From: Candidatus Pelagibacter sp.
GTDB lineage: Bacteria; Pseudomonadota; Alphaproteobacteria; Pelagibacterales; Pelagibacteraceae
Direction of reading: 5' to 3'
Assembly (NCBI GenBank): GCA_028099475.1
Contig: JAOHHF010000005.1
Coordinates: 1-50,581 of the forward strand
Length of the DNA: 50,581 nucleotides
Both the position numbers and the translations under genes were made by a program. Shown piece after piece: positions 19,957 through 28,320 of the stretch; the stretch's first letter is position 1; each line of letters starts with the position of its first letter. The notes beneath the pieces are model-generated. The model did not search any database. It was not told where the DNA came from and saw only the letters and a program-made list of their open reading frames with translations.

Positions 19957-22616
19957 TGAAAAAACTAATTTTAAATTTTAAAGCTAAAGATAGTAAAAAA
20001 ATTAAAAATCCTAAAAATTTTCTAGGTGGAAAAGGTGCAAACTTATCTGAGATGGGGCGAATGGGTCTTCCTGTTCCACCAGGTTTTACAATTTCAACAA
20101 AAGTATGTGAACTTTTTTACATAGATAGGAAAAAATTAAATAAAAATATAATTAGTCAAATTAAAAAAGAGTTAAAAATAATTGAAAAAGATGTTGGAAA
20201 AAAATTTGGAGATTTAAAGAATCCTTTACTTCTTTCTGTAAGATCGGGAGCTAGAGTTTCAATGCCTGGTATGATGGATACTATTTTAAATCTTGGTTTA
20301 AATGACAAAACTGTAAATGCATTAGCTATAAAAACTTCTAATGGAAGATTTGCCAAAGACAGTTATAGAAGATTTATCCAAATGTATGGCAATGTAGTAA
20401 TGGGTGTCGAAGGCTATCATTTTGAAGAATTAATTGAAAACTATAAACTTACCAAAGGAGTTCTTTTAGATACTGACTTAGATGAAAATGATTGGGATGG
20501 ATTAATAGTTGACTTTAAAAGAACTGTGAAGGAGAAAGCCAAAAAAGAATTTCCTCAAGATGTTTATGAGCAATTACTTGGGGCAATTAGTGCCGTATTT
20601 TTATCTTGGGAAAGTAATAGAGCAAAAGTTTATAGAAAATTAAATCAAATTCCAGCTGAATGGGGAACAGCTGTAAATGTTCAGTCAATGGTTTTTGGCA
20701 ATATGGGAGAAGACTGCGCTACAGGAGTGGTATTTACCAGAAATCCTTCAGATGGATTAAATGAAATCTATGGTGAGTATTTAATTAATGCACAAGGTGA
20801 GGATGTTGTGGCTGGAACAAGAACACCACAATACATTACAAAAAAAGCAAGACAACAAGCAAAAGTTAAGGCTCCATCAATGGAAGAAGTAATGCCTAGT
20901 GTTTACAAACAACTTCATAAAATTTTAAAGAAATTAGAAAAACATTACAGAGACATGCAAGACGTTGAGTTTACAGTTGAAAATCAAAAACTATGGATGC
21001 TTCAAACTAGATCTGGAAAAAGAACAGCTAAGTCAGCGGTAAAAATCGCAGTTGATATGGTTAAAGAAAAATTAATTTCAAAAAAAGAAGCTGTTTTAAG
21101 AATTGATCCAAATTCTTTGGATACATTACTTCATCCCACTTTAGATGAAAAAAGCTCAATAAATGTTATAGCCTATGGCTTACCAGCATCTCCTGGAGCA
21201 GCTAGTGGAAAAGTAGTTTTTACATCAGAAGAAGCTGAAAGATTAACGGGGATGATGCAAGATACAATTTTAGTTAGAGTTGAGACTTCTCCGGAAGATA
21301 TTCAAGGAATGCATGCAGCAAAAGGTATTTTAACTGCAAGAGGAGGGATGACAAGTCATGCTGCGGTAGTTGCAAGGGGAATGGGAAGACCGTGTGTTTC
21401 AGGTTCTAGCGAGATAGATATAAATTACGAGAATAAATCATTTAAAACCTCATCTATGGAAATTAAAGAAGGTGAAGTTATAACTATAGATGGTTCTACA
21501 GGTAGAATCATTTCAGGAAGTGTTGCAACTGTAAAACCAGAAATTTCTGGTGATTTTTCTAAATTAATGTCATGGGCTGATAATTTTAGAAAATTAAATA
21601 TTAGAACAAATTCAGAAACACCAAAGGACACAAAAACGGCAAAAGATTTTGGTGCAGAGGGCATTGGTCTTTGTAGAACAGAACATATGTTTTTTGATGA
21701 AGAAAGAATTTTATCTGTTCGTGAAATGATTTTATCTAAAACTAAAGAAGATAGAGCTAAAGCACTTGATAAACTTTTACCTCATCAAAAAAAAGATTTT
21801 GTAGAAATTTTTAAAATTATGGGCGGGTTGCCGGTTACTGTTAGATTGCTTGATCCTCCTCTTCATGAATTTTTACCTCGAACAGAAAAAGAAATAAATG
21901 AAGTGGCAAATGTTGTTAGTCTTTCAGTCAAAGAGGTAGAGTCAAGAATAGATGAGCTACATGAGCAAAATCCAATGTTGGGCCATAGAGGTTGTAGACT
22001 TGGTATATCTTTTCCAGAAATTTATGAGATGCAATGCAGAGCTATTTTTGAAGCGTTAGTTGAGCTAAAAAAGAAAAAAATTAAATCAGCTTTTCCAGAA
22101 ATTATGATTCCTCTAGTATCTACAGAAGCTGAAATTAAAATAATGAAAGATTTAGTAATTAATATTGCTAGCGAGGTTCAAAAACTACAAAAAGTCAAAA
22201 TAGAATTTATGGTTGGTACAATGATTGAGCTTCCAAGAGCTGCAATAAAAGCAAAAGAAATTGCTAAACATGCAGAGTTTTTTAGTTTTGGAACTAATGA
22301 TTTAACACAAACAACATTTGGAATTAGCAGGGATGATAGTGGAAAATTTTTAAATGATTATTTAGATAATAAAATATTTTCAATTGATCCATTTGTTTCA
22401 ATAGATGACGGAGTTGCAGATTTAGTAGAAATTGCTGTTGAAAAAGGAAAAAGTCAAAATAAAAAATTGAAACTTGGAATTTGTGGTGAGCATGGAGGTG
22501 ATCCAAAAAGTATTGAGTTTTGTTCTAGAGTAGGTCTAAATTATGTTTCTTGCTCACCTTACAGAGTACCTATTGCTAGATTGGCTGCTGCTCAAGCAGA
22601 AATAAAAAAACAATAA
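19956..22616 (+). CDS. ppdK: pyruvate, phosphate dikinase
   Basis: An 886-residue three-domain enzyme. The N-terminal ATP-grasp domain shows GGKGANLSEMGRMGLPVPPGFTIS interrupted only by family variation, and RSGARVSMPGMMDT. The swivelling domain has the phospho-histidine segment GGMTSHAAVVARGMGRPCVSG, near residue 465. The C-terminal PEP/pyruvate barrel has GLCRTEHMF, LPVTVRLLDPPLHEFLP and GTMIELPRAA. PPDK interconverts pyruvate + ATP + phosphate and PEP + AMP + PPi; it can work in gluconeogenesis or as a PPi-saving replacement for pyruvate kinase. It closes the peptidase-glyQS run and converges on ssrA. PEP synthase is excluded by the N-terminal form and by length (about 790 for PpsA). Confidence 0.97.
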   Translation: MKKLILNFKAKDSKKIKNPKNFLGGKGANLSEMGRMGLPVPPGFTISTKVCELFYIDRKKLNKNIISQIKKELKIIEKDVGKKFGDLKNPLLLSVRSGARVSMPGMMDTILNLGLNDKTVNALAIKTSNGRFAKDSYRRFIQMYGNVVMGVEGYHFEELIENYKLTKGVLLDTDLDENDWDGLIVDFKRTVKEKAKKEFPQDVYEQLLGAISAVFLSWESNRAKVYRKLNQIPAEWGTAVNVQSMVFGNMGEDCATGVVFTRNPSDGLNEIYGEYLINAQGEDVVAGTRTPQYITKKARQQAKVKAPSMEEVMPSVYKQLHKILKKLEKHYRDMQDVEFTVENQKLWMLQTRSGKRTAKSAVKIAVDMVKEKLISKKEAVLRIDPNSLDTLLHPTLDEKSSINVIAYGLPASPGAASGKVVFTSEEAERLTGMMQDTILVRVETSPEDIQGMHAAKGILTARGGMTSHAAVVARGMGRPCVSGSSEIDINYENKSFKTSSMEIKEGEVITIDGSTGRIISGSVATVKPEISGDFSKLMSWADNFRKLNIRTNSETPKDTKTAKDFGAEGIGLCRTEHMFFDEERILSVREMILSKTKEDRAKALDKLLPHQKKDFVEIFKIMGGLPVTVRLLDPPLHEFLPRTEKEINEVANVVSLSVKEVESRIDELHEQNPMLGHRGCRLGISFPEIYEMQCRAIFEALVELKKKKIKSAFPEIMIPLVSTEAEIKIMKDLVINIASEVQKLQKVKIEFMVGTMIELPRAAIKAKEIAKHAEFFSFGTNDLTQTTFGISRDDSGKFLNDYLDNKIFSIDPFVSIDDGVADLVEIAVEKGKSQNKKLKLGICGEHGGDPKSIEFCSRVGLNYVSCSPYRVPIARLAAAQAEIKKQ

Positions 22617-22635
22617 TATATTTAAAGGTTAGTAA

Positions 22636-22893
22636 GGGGCGTTCTGTTGCCAGGTGCCCCGGACCCCGTCTACTTAATTAACAGAGTTAATTAGGCAGCA
22701 AGTGCGTAACTTTCGTTAGCAATTATAAATTAGCCCGTTACGGTGGAACAATTCCGAACAAAAGAATAGCCTTTAGTCATCCGTCGAATCTAGTTCACCC
22801 CCATAAGTTGTAATGGTGGAGGTGGTGGGTACTGCCCCCACGTCCGCAATGGTTATTACGAAATTCGTTTATCGTCATAGTTGGAAAACCAAC
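22636..22893 (-). ncRNA. ssrA: tmRNA, circularly permuted two-piece alphaproteobacterial form
   Basis: On the minus strand the order is: acceptor piece, short spacer, coding piece. The acceptor piece ends with T stem GTGGG/CCCAC (22841-22825) around the loop GGCAGTA, then CACCTCC (22824-22818) and ACCA (22817-22814). An 11-base spacer (22813-22803) follows. The coding piece begins GGGGGTG (22802-22796), which pairs with CACCTCC through seven pairs; the third pair is G-U, the alanine identity element. Next come the tmRNA hallmark AGATTCGACGG, the tag frame (22720-22691), a hairpin holding the tag stop codon (22693-22675) and a GGGGC/GCCCC stem (22660-22636). GGCTATT (22771-22765) and AATAACC (22857-22851) can pair six of seven as the P2 helix joining the pieces. 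The precursor probably starts near 22893 with the hairpin GTTGG-TTTT-CCAAC. Exact mature ends are estimates. tmRNA with SmpB rescues stalled ribosomes and tags the peptide for proteolysis. Confidence 0.94.
22691..22720 (-). other. tmRNA tag reading frame (ANESYALAA, stop)
   Basis: Read on the minus strand from GCT at 22720-22718 the codons give A-N-E-S-Y-A-L-A-A followed by TAA at 22693-22691. With the alanine carried on the tmRNA, the added tag would be AANESYALAA. The YALAA ending is that recognised by ClpXP and ClpAP in E. coli (AANDENYALAA). The stop lies in the 5' side of an AT-only hairpin, as in other tmRNAs. Confidence 0.92.
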
Positions 22894-22899
22894 ATTATT

Positions 22900-22927
22900 A
22901 ATATAAAAGCATTTAAAAGAGATTCAA
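22900..22927 (-). promoter_or_regulatory. ssrA: probable ssrA promoter
   Basis: Minus strand TTGAAT (22927-22922), 16 bases, TATATT (22905-22900). The -10 matches five of six positions and the -35 four. A start about seven bases downstream would be at 22893, exactly where a perfect 5-bp hairpin with a UUUU loop begins. The -35 is nine bases from the thyX start codon at 22936, so ssrA and thyX are divergent with overlapping control regions. Confidence 0.55.
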
Positions 22928-22935
22928 TAAAAATC

Positions 22936-23883
22936 ATGAAATTAACTAGTGAACAAACACAAGAGATTAAAGAACAACAGTCTCAACAAAATCAAACCAA
23001 AAGAGTTACGGCCCCAGCACTTGAAAATATTCTATACGAGGCAATGCCAGCATTAGATCATGGTTTTGTAAGGGTTGTAGATTATATGGGTGATGATACA
23101 TCAATTGTTCAATCAGCTAGAGTTTCTTATGGTAAAGGAACTAAACAAGTTTCTACAGATGCAGGTTTAATTAAATATTTAATGAGGCATTGGCACAGCA
23201 CTCCGTTTGAAATGTGTGAAATTAAATATCACGTTAAGCTTCCAATTTTTATTGCTCGACAATGGATTAGGCATAGAACAGCAAATGTAAATGAATATTC
23301 AGCAAGGTATTCAATTTTAGATAAAGAATTCTATTTGCCAACAGCTGAAAATTTAGCAGCACAATCTTCAAGCAATAGACAGGGAAGAGGAGATGTTTTA
23401 GAGGGTGAACAAGCAAAAGAAGTTTTAGAGCTCTTAAAAAATGATTCAGAGAGAACTTATGACAATTATGAAACAATGCTAAATGAAAGATTTGATGGTT
23501 CAACTATTGATAAAAATAAAAAAGGTTTAGCTAGAGAATTAGCTAGAATGAATTTAACTTTAAACACCTACACACAATGGTACTGGAAAACTGATTTATT
23601 AAATTTAATGAATTTTTTAAGATTAAGAGCAGATAGTCATGCTCAATATGAAATTAGAGTGTATGCAGACATAATGTTGGATACCGTAAAAAAATGGGTT
23701 CCAATCACTTATGATGCTTTTATGGATTATAGAGTTGGAGGCACTGAAGTTTCAGCAAAAGGGAAAGCTATTATTCAAAAACTTATTAAAGGTGAAAATG
23801 TTGATTTAGAAAGATCAGGACTTTCGAAAAGAGAATGGAACGAGTTAATGATTGCTTTTGATCTTAAAGATAAGTTGATTTAA
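22936..23883 (+). CDS. thyX: flavin-dependent thymidylate synthase
   Basis: A 315-residue ThyX. The family signature is seen in [21 protein letters not shown], that is RHR-X7-S, with the preceding [19 protein letters not shown] cut short here by position. A C-terminal [17 protein letters not shown] segment carries the conserved R/H dUMP contacts. It makes dTMP using methylene-tetrahydrofolate and FADH2 and so replaces ThyA and reduces dependence on dihydrofolate reductase. An in-frame ATG at 22813 would add 41 residues, but that stretch is antisense to the tmRNA acceptor piece and its promoter; the ATG at 22936 ([10 protein letters not shown]) is the likely start. Even so the product is somewhat longer than the usual 210-260 residues, mainly from an N-terminal glutamine-rich lead and insertions. 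The 3' end overlaps mrp by 20 bases. Confidence 0.94.
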   Translation: MKLTSEQTQEIKEQQSQQNQTKRVTAPALENILYEAMPALDHGFVRVVDYMGDDTSIVQSARVSYGKGTKQVSTDAGLIKYLMRHWHSTPFEMCEIKYHVKLPIFIARQWIRHRTANVNEYSARYSILDKEFYLPTAENLAAQSSSNRQGRGDVLEGEQAKEVLELLKNDSERTYDNYETMLNERFDGSTIDKNKKGLARELARMNLTLNTYTQWYWKTDLLNLMNFLRLRADSHAQYEIRVYADIMLDTVKKWVPITYDAFMDYRVGGTEVSAKGKAIIQKLIKGENVDLERSGLSKREWNELMIAFDLKDKLI

Positions 23884-24688
23884 TCTTATTAGCAAAGTCT
23901 AAATATATTTTAGAAATTTCATGATCTGGTTTAGCTTCTACGATAGGTTTTCCTTCATCTCCACATTTACCAATTTCAGGATTTATAGGGACTTCTCCTA
24001 AAAACTCTTTACTAAATTCTTCGGCAGTTTTTTTAACACCGCCCTCACCAAAAATTTTGTATTTCTTACCATCATCCCCAGTAAAATAGCTCATATTATC
24101 CACTAACCCTAAAATTTTAACTCCCAGTTTATCAAACATTTTAATTCCTCTTTTAACATCTAATAAAGCTACTTCTTGAGGCGTTGAAACAATTATTGCC
24201 CCATCCATTTTAATTTCTTGTGAAAAGGTTAATTGAGTATCACCAGTTCCTGGAGGCATGTCGACAATTATAAAATCTAAATCTTTCCAATTAACTTTTT
24301 GAGTAAAAGTTTTAATTGCACTTGTCACCATAGGGCCACGCCAAATCATGGGCGTTTGCTGGTCCGCTAAAAAACCAATGGACATACATTGAATGTCATA
24401 TTTTGTGATTGGTTCTAATTTTTGACCATCACTTTTTGGTTTTTCATTTATGTCAAACATTTTTGGAATTGATGGACCATAAATATCCGCATCCAATAAA
24501 CCAACTTTACAACCAATGTGCTTTAAAGCTAACGCAAGATTCGTTGCAAACGTAGACTTACCAACTCCTCCCTTTGCACTCGAAATTGCTATAGTAAACT
24601 TTGTTCCCAATATTGGATTCTTTATGAATTTCCTAGGCTCTAGCTTCTTTTTCATTGCGTCACTTAGTTCTGGTTTTTTATCCGTCAT
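23864..24688 (-). CDS. mrp: Mrp/ApbC-family P-loop ATPase (Fe-S cluster carrier type)
   Basis: A 274-residue deviant-Walker ATPase: [17 protein letters not shown] (about 36-52), [47 protein letters not shown] and [10 protein letters not shown]. In E. coli Mrp and Salmonella ApbC a CxxC follows the NMSYF/NMS segment; here that place reads [15 protein letters not shown] with no cysteine, and the N-terminal DUF59 domain is also absent. Loss of the CxxC seems common in alphaproteobacterial members by my recollection, so Fe-S binding through that motif cannot be assumed. The family helps assemble or deliver Fe-S clusters. It overlaps thyX tail to tail by 20 bases and is divergent from hflK with a 51-base gap. 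Confidence 0.9.
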   Translation of the reverse strand: MTDKKPELSDAMKKKLEPRKFIKNPILGTKFTIAISSAKGGVGKSTFATNLALALKHIGCKVGLLDADIYGPSIPKMFDINEKPKSDGQKLEPITKYDIQCMSIGFLADQQTPMIWRGPMVTSAIKTFTQKVNWKDLDFIIVDMPPGTGDTQLTFSQEIKMDGAIIVSTPQEVALLDVKRGIKMFDKLGVKILGLVDNMSYFTGDDGKKYKIFGEGGVKKTAEEFSKEFLGEVPINPEIGKCGDEGKPIVEAKPDHEISKIYLDFANKIKSTYL

Positions 24689-24702
24689 ATTTTCATCATT
24701 AC

Positions 24703-24732
24703 TTGTTTTTTATAATAAAGACACTATATACT
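24703..24732 (+). promoter_or_regulatory. possible promoter for hflK operon
   Basis: TTGTTT (24703-24708) and TATACT (24727-24732) are 18 bases apart in the mrp/hflK divergent gap; a TATATA two bases earlier would give 16. A start seven bases downstream would coincide with the hflK ATG at 24740. No Shine-Dalgarno sequence is seen before hflK, which is consistent with, but does not prove, a leaderless message. Confidence 0.35.
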
Positions 24733-24739
24733 TTGACAT

Positions 24740-25843
24740 ATGTCAGACGATTTTAAAGGTAGAGGTGGAAGTCCATGGGGATCACCTCCAGGTGGAGGTG
24801 GAAATGGCTCAGGTAGAGGACCTACACCGCCAGACATTGATGCAATTATAAGAGACATTCAAAACAAAATTAATAAATTTTTACCTGGTGGAAGTAAGTC
24901 AGGCGGAAAACCAATTGGCTTAATTTTAATTATTTTACTTTTTGTGTGGTTAGCAAGTGGACTATACAGAGTGCTACCTGATGAACAGGGTGTAGTTTTA
25001 AGATTTGGAAAATTTATAAAAACAACTCAACCTGGACTAAATTATCATATTCCTTTCCCAGTAGAGACTGTTGAAACACCTAAAGTTACTAAAGTTAATA
25101 GAATGGATATTGGTTTTAGATCTGAAAGAGATAGTGGTTTTTCTTCAGGCGGTGGAGTTGCAGATGTTCCCCAAGAAAGTTTAATGTTAACAGGTGACGA
25201 AAACATTGTGAATATAGATTTCTCAGTATTCTGGGTAATTAAAGATGCGGGAAAATTTTTATTTGAAATTCAAGATCCTGAAGGAACTGTTAAGGCGGCT
25301 GCAGAAACAGCTATGAGAGAAGTAATTGCAAAAAGTGATATTCAACCAATCTTAACTGAAGGTAGAGCTAAAATTGAAGTTGAAACACAAGATATTATTC
25401 AATCAATATTAGATGAATATAATAGTGGCATTCAAATAACTCAGGTACAAACGCAAAAAGCAGATCCACCCGATCAAGTTATTGATGCATTTAGAGATGT
25501 GCAAGCTGCAAGAGCTGATATGGAAAGATCTAAAAATGAAGCTGAAGCGTATGCAAATGATGTAATCCCAAGAGCAAGAGGAGAAGCTGCAAAAATTTTA
25601 CAAGCTGCAGAAGCCTATAAGCAAAAGGTTGTGGCATCAGCAGAAGGTGAAGCAAGTAGGTTTGTATCAATTTTTAATGAGTACGATAAAGCAAAAGAAG
25701 TAACTCAAGAGAGAATGTATCTTGAAACTATGGAAAAAGTTTTAGCTGATATTGAGAAAGTAATTATTGAAAAAAATGCTGGATCAGGAGTAGTTCCATA
25801 TTTACCATTACCTGAACTTGGAAAAACAAAGGTAACTAACTAA
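24740..25843 (+). CDS. hflK: HflK, SPFH/band-7 modulator of FtsH
   Basis: A 367-residue protein with a glycine-rich cytoplasmic start (GRGGSPWGSPPGGGGNGSGR), one membrane segment near 58-75 (PIGLILIILLFVWLASGLY) and a band-7 domain from about 80 with VLRFGKFIKTTQPGLNYHIPFP. The distal RARGEAAKILQAAEAYKQKVV region is the usual coiled-coil part with ETA/EGEA repeats. HflK and HflC form a large periplasm-facing cage around FtsH and moderate its activity. hflC starts directly after the stop codon. The DUF2065 gene further down is also a normal companion of hflKC in proteobacteria. Confidence 0.96.
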   Translation: MSDDFKGRGGSPWGSPPGGGGNGSGRGPTPPDIDAIIRDIQNKINKFLPGGSKSGGKPIGLILIILLFVWLASGLYRVLPDEQGVVLRFGKFIKTTQPGLNYHIPFPVETVETPKVTKVNRMDIGFRSERDSGFSSGGGVADVPQESLMLTGDENIVNIDFSVFWVIKDAGKFLFEIQDPEGTVKAAAETAMREVIAKSDIQPILTEGRAKIEVETQDIIQSILDEYNSGIQITQVQTQKADPPDQVIDAFRDVQAARADMERSKNEAEAYANDVIPRARGEAAKILQAAEAYKQKVVASAEGEASRFVSIFNEYDKAKEVTQERMYLETMEKVLADIEKVIIEKNAGSGVVPYLPLPELGKTKVTN

Positions 25844-26713
25844 ATGAAAGCACAAAAAATATTATTACCAATAGTAGCTGTATTGGGCGCTTTAGTTTTC
25901 TTTTCAGTATTTATTGTAAAAGAAGTTAATCAAGCGATTGTTTTACAGTTTGGTGACCCTAAAAAGATTATTATTGAGCCAGGTATAAATTTTAAATTGC
26001 CTTTTATTCAAAACGTTGTTTTTTTAGACAGCAGAATTTTAAATCTAGACACACCACCAGCCGAGGTTATTGCTTCTGATCAAAAAAGATTAATTGTAGA
26101 TGCATTTGCGAGATTTCAAATTATTGATCCTTTAAAATTCTATATTTCAGTTGGGAATGAAAGAGTTGCAAGATCAAGATTAGCAACAATTATTAATTCA
26201 AGAATTAGAAATGTATTAGGTCAACAAGAATTACAAACTTTACTTTCCAAAGATAGATCTAAACAAATGTCTTTAATCCAAGAGGGAGTAAATACAGAAG
26301 CTCAAAAATTTGGAATAAAGATTGTAGATGTTAGAATTAAAAGAGCCGACCTTCCACAAGCAAACAGTGATGCTATTTATAGAAGAATGCAGACTGAAAG
26401 GGAAAGAGAAGCAAAAGAATTTAGAGCAAGAGGTGCTGAGATGGCAGTAACTATTACATCTACTGCGGATAAAGAAGTTTCAGTGATATTAGCGAATGCA
26501 AATAAAGATTCAGAGATCATGAAAGGGGAAGGCGATGGTGAAAGAAATAAAATCTTTGCCGAAGCCTTTGGAAGAGACCCAGAATTCTTCGCATTCTATA
26601 GAGCAATGCAAGCCTATGAAACTGCTTTAATTGGTGGAGATACATCTTTAATTTTATCTCCTGACAGCGAATTTTTTAAGTTTTTTGGAAATATAAAGCC
26701 TAAATCAGAATAA
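25844..26713 (+). CDS. hflC: HflC, SPFH/band-7 modulator of FtsH
   Basis: A 289-residue band-7 protein with a single N-terminal membrane segment (ILLPIVAVLGALVFFSVFIV, residues 5-24) and EVNQAIVLQFGDPKKII followed by EPGINFKLPFIQNVVFLDSRIL. The C-terminal half has MQTEREREAKEFRARGAE and the EGEGD-like GEGDGERNKIFAEAFGRDPEFFAFYRAM, cut here by family position, which is highly typical of HflC. It partners HflK in the complex with FtsH. There is no gap to hflK and 8 bases to the next gene. Confidence 0.96.
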   Translation: MKAQKILLPIVAVLGALVFFSVFIVKEVNQAIVLQFGDPKKIIIEPGINFKLPFIQNVVFLDSRILNLDTPPAEVIASDQKRLIVDAFARFQIIDPLKFYISVGNERVARSRLATIINSRIRNVLGQQELQTLLSKDRSKQMSLIQEGVNTEAQKFGIKIVDVRIKRADLPQANSDAIYRRMQTEREREAKEFRARGAEMAVTITSTADKEVSVILANANKDSEIMKGEGDGERNKIFAEAFGRDPEFFAFYRAMQAYETALIGGDTSLILSPDSEFFKFFGNIKPKSE

Positions 26714-26721
26714 CGAATTTT

Positions 26722-26907
26722 ATGAAGGAATTGATCATAGCATTTGGTCTCTTTCTTTTTATTGAAGGCATTTTGTATGCCATATTTCCATCAAAAATGA
26801 AAAGTATGTTAAAAAAATTGGAACTTGTAAGAGATAGTCAATTAAGATCAGGTGGGCTAATTTTTGCAATTATAGGTTTTATAATAATTTATTATATTAA
26901 AGGTTAA
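26722..26907 (+). CDS. small membrane protein, DUF2065 (YjeT-like)
   Basis: A 61-residue protein with two hydrophobic helices (about 3-20 and 43-59) and the DUF2065 pattern EGILYAIFPSKMKSMLKKLE and LRSGGLIFAIIGF. YjeT lies next to hflC in E. coli, and the same placement here supports the call. Its function is unknown; the constant link with hflKC suggests a role connected with the FtsH-HflKC membrane complex, but this is only inference from context. Spacing to degP is one base. Confidence 0.88.
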   Translation: MKELIIAFGLFLFIEGILYAIFPSKMKSMLKKLELVRDSQLRSGGLIFAIIGFIIIYYIKG

Positions 26908-26908
26908 T

Positions 26909-28318
26909 ATGAAAAAATTTAAATTTATAGTTTTAACATTTATTTTAGCTTTTAGTTTTTCAATTAATTCAAATTCAAAAACAGTTCCAGCATCTTTTGC
27001 AGATTTAGCTGAAAAGTTAATGCCATCCGTTGTTAATATTTCAACAACACAAACTGTAACTACAACAACAAATCCGTTTCCATTTCAATTCCCTCCGGGC
27101 TCACCGTTTGAAGATATGTTTAAAGAATTTGGAACTCCTCAAGAGCGAAAATCATCAGCACTTGGGTCTGGTTTTATTATTGATGAAAAAGGGATAGTGG
27201 TTACTAATAATCACGTCATTCAAGATGCAGAAGATATCATCGTAAGAGTTAATGGTGATGAGGAATATAAGGCAAAAGTAATTGGTGCTGACCCCTTATC
27301 AGATATTGCAGTGCTTCAACTAGAAACTAAAGATATATTTACTCCAGTAGCGTTTGGAGATTCTGATAAAGCAAGAATTGGGGATTGGGTTATTGCAATT
27401 GGAAACCCATTTGGTTTAGGAGGCACCGTAACTTCAGGTATTATCTCAGCAAGAAATAGATCAATAGGTTTATCAAGATATGAAGATTATATACAAACAG
27501 ATGCATCTATTAATTCTGGAAATTCAGGTGGTCCATTATTTGATATGAATGGAGATGTTATTGGAATTAATACTGCAATCCTTGGAAGAAATGGATCAAT
27601 CGGTATTGGTTTTTCAATTCCTGCAAACAGTGCAAAAATAGTAATAGATCAGTTAATTGAATTTGGTGAAACTAAAAGAGGCTGGTTAGGAGTTAGAATT
27701 CAAGATGTAACACAAGAAATTGCTGATGTTGAAAAATTGGATGAACCTAGAGGGGCATTAGTTGCAAGTGTTGCAGAAAACAGTCCGTCAGAAAAAGGTG
27801 GAATTAAAGCTGGAGATATTATTTTAGAGTTTAATGGAGTTAGAATTAATCAAATGAAGGAGTTACCAGCTATTGTTGCTAAAACAAAAGTTGGAACCAA
27901 AGTTAAAGTTGAAATTTGGAGAAATAAAAAAGTAATAACTAAAAGTATTCTTTTGGGAAGATTAGAAACTTCAGATGACTTTAAAGTAAGTGAAAAAAAA
28001 TCTAAAGCTCCTCAAGACATAATGATAGAAGACTTAAAAATTACAGTTAGAAAATTAACTAAAGAAGATATTAAGACCAGAAAACTACCCAATCAAACTT
28101 CAGGATTAGTAATAACAAAAATAGGGAATACTAGTCCACTACTTAAATCAATAGAAACTAATAGTGTTATAGTTGAAGCACAAAAAATAAAAATTAAGAG
28201 TGTAAAAGATTTAGAAAAAATTGTTAAAGATGTTTTAAAATCAAATCAAAAAACAATTTTACTTGCAATATATAATAATGAAAATCAAAGAAGATATATT
28301 GGCATTAAGTTAGACTGA
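26909..28318 (+). CDS. degP: periplasmic serine protease, Do/DegP (HtrA) family
   Basis: A 469-residue protein with a signal peptide (FKFIVLTFILAFSFSINSNS, cleaved around residue 25) and a trypsin-like domain with the catalytic triad His102 (NNHVIQDAED), Asp132 (DPLSDIAVLQL) and Ser206 (NSGNSGGPLFD). Two PDZ domains follow; the first has RGWLGVRIQDV and GALVASVAENSPSEKGGIKAGD split by family spacing, and the second (from about 375) is more divergent. Two PDZ domains point to DegP/DegQ rather than DegS. It degrades or refolds damaged envelope proteins. In many alphaproteobacteria degP follows hflKC, as here, so this is a quality-control operon. Confidence 0.95.
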   Translation: MKKFKFIVLTFILAFSFSINSNSKTVPASFADLAEKLMPSVVNISTTQTVTTTTNPFPFQFPPGSPFEDMFKEFGTPQERKSSALGSGFIIDEKGIVVTNNHVIQDAEDIIVRVNGDEEYKAKVIGADPLSDIAVLQLETKDIFTPVAFGDSDKARIGDWVIAIGNPFGLGGTVTSGIISARNRSIGLSRYEDYIQTDASINSGNSGGPLFDMNGDVIGINTAILGRNGSIGIGFSIPANSAKIVIDQLIEFGETKRGWLGVRIQDVTQEIADVEKLDEPRGALVASVAENSPSEKGGIKAGDIILEFNGVRINQMKELPAIVAKTKVGTKVKVEIWRNKKVITKSILLGRLETSDDFKVSEKKSKAPQDIMIEDLKITVRKLTKEDIKTRKLPNQTSGLVITKIGNTSPLLKSIETNSVIVEAQKIKIKSVKDLEKIVKDVLKSNQKTILLAIYNNENQRRYIGIKLD

Positions 28319-28320
28319 TC

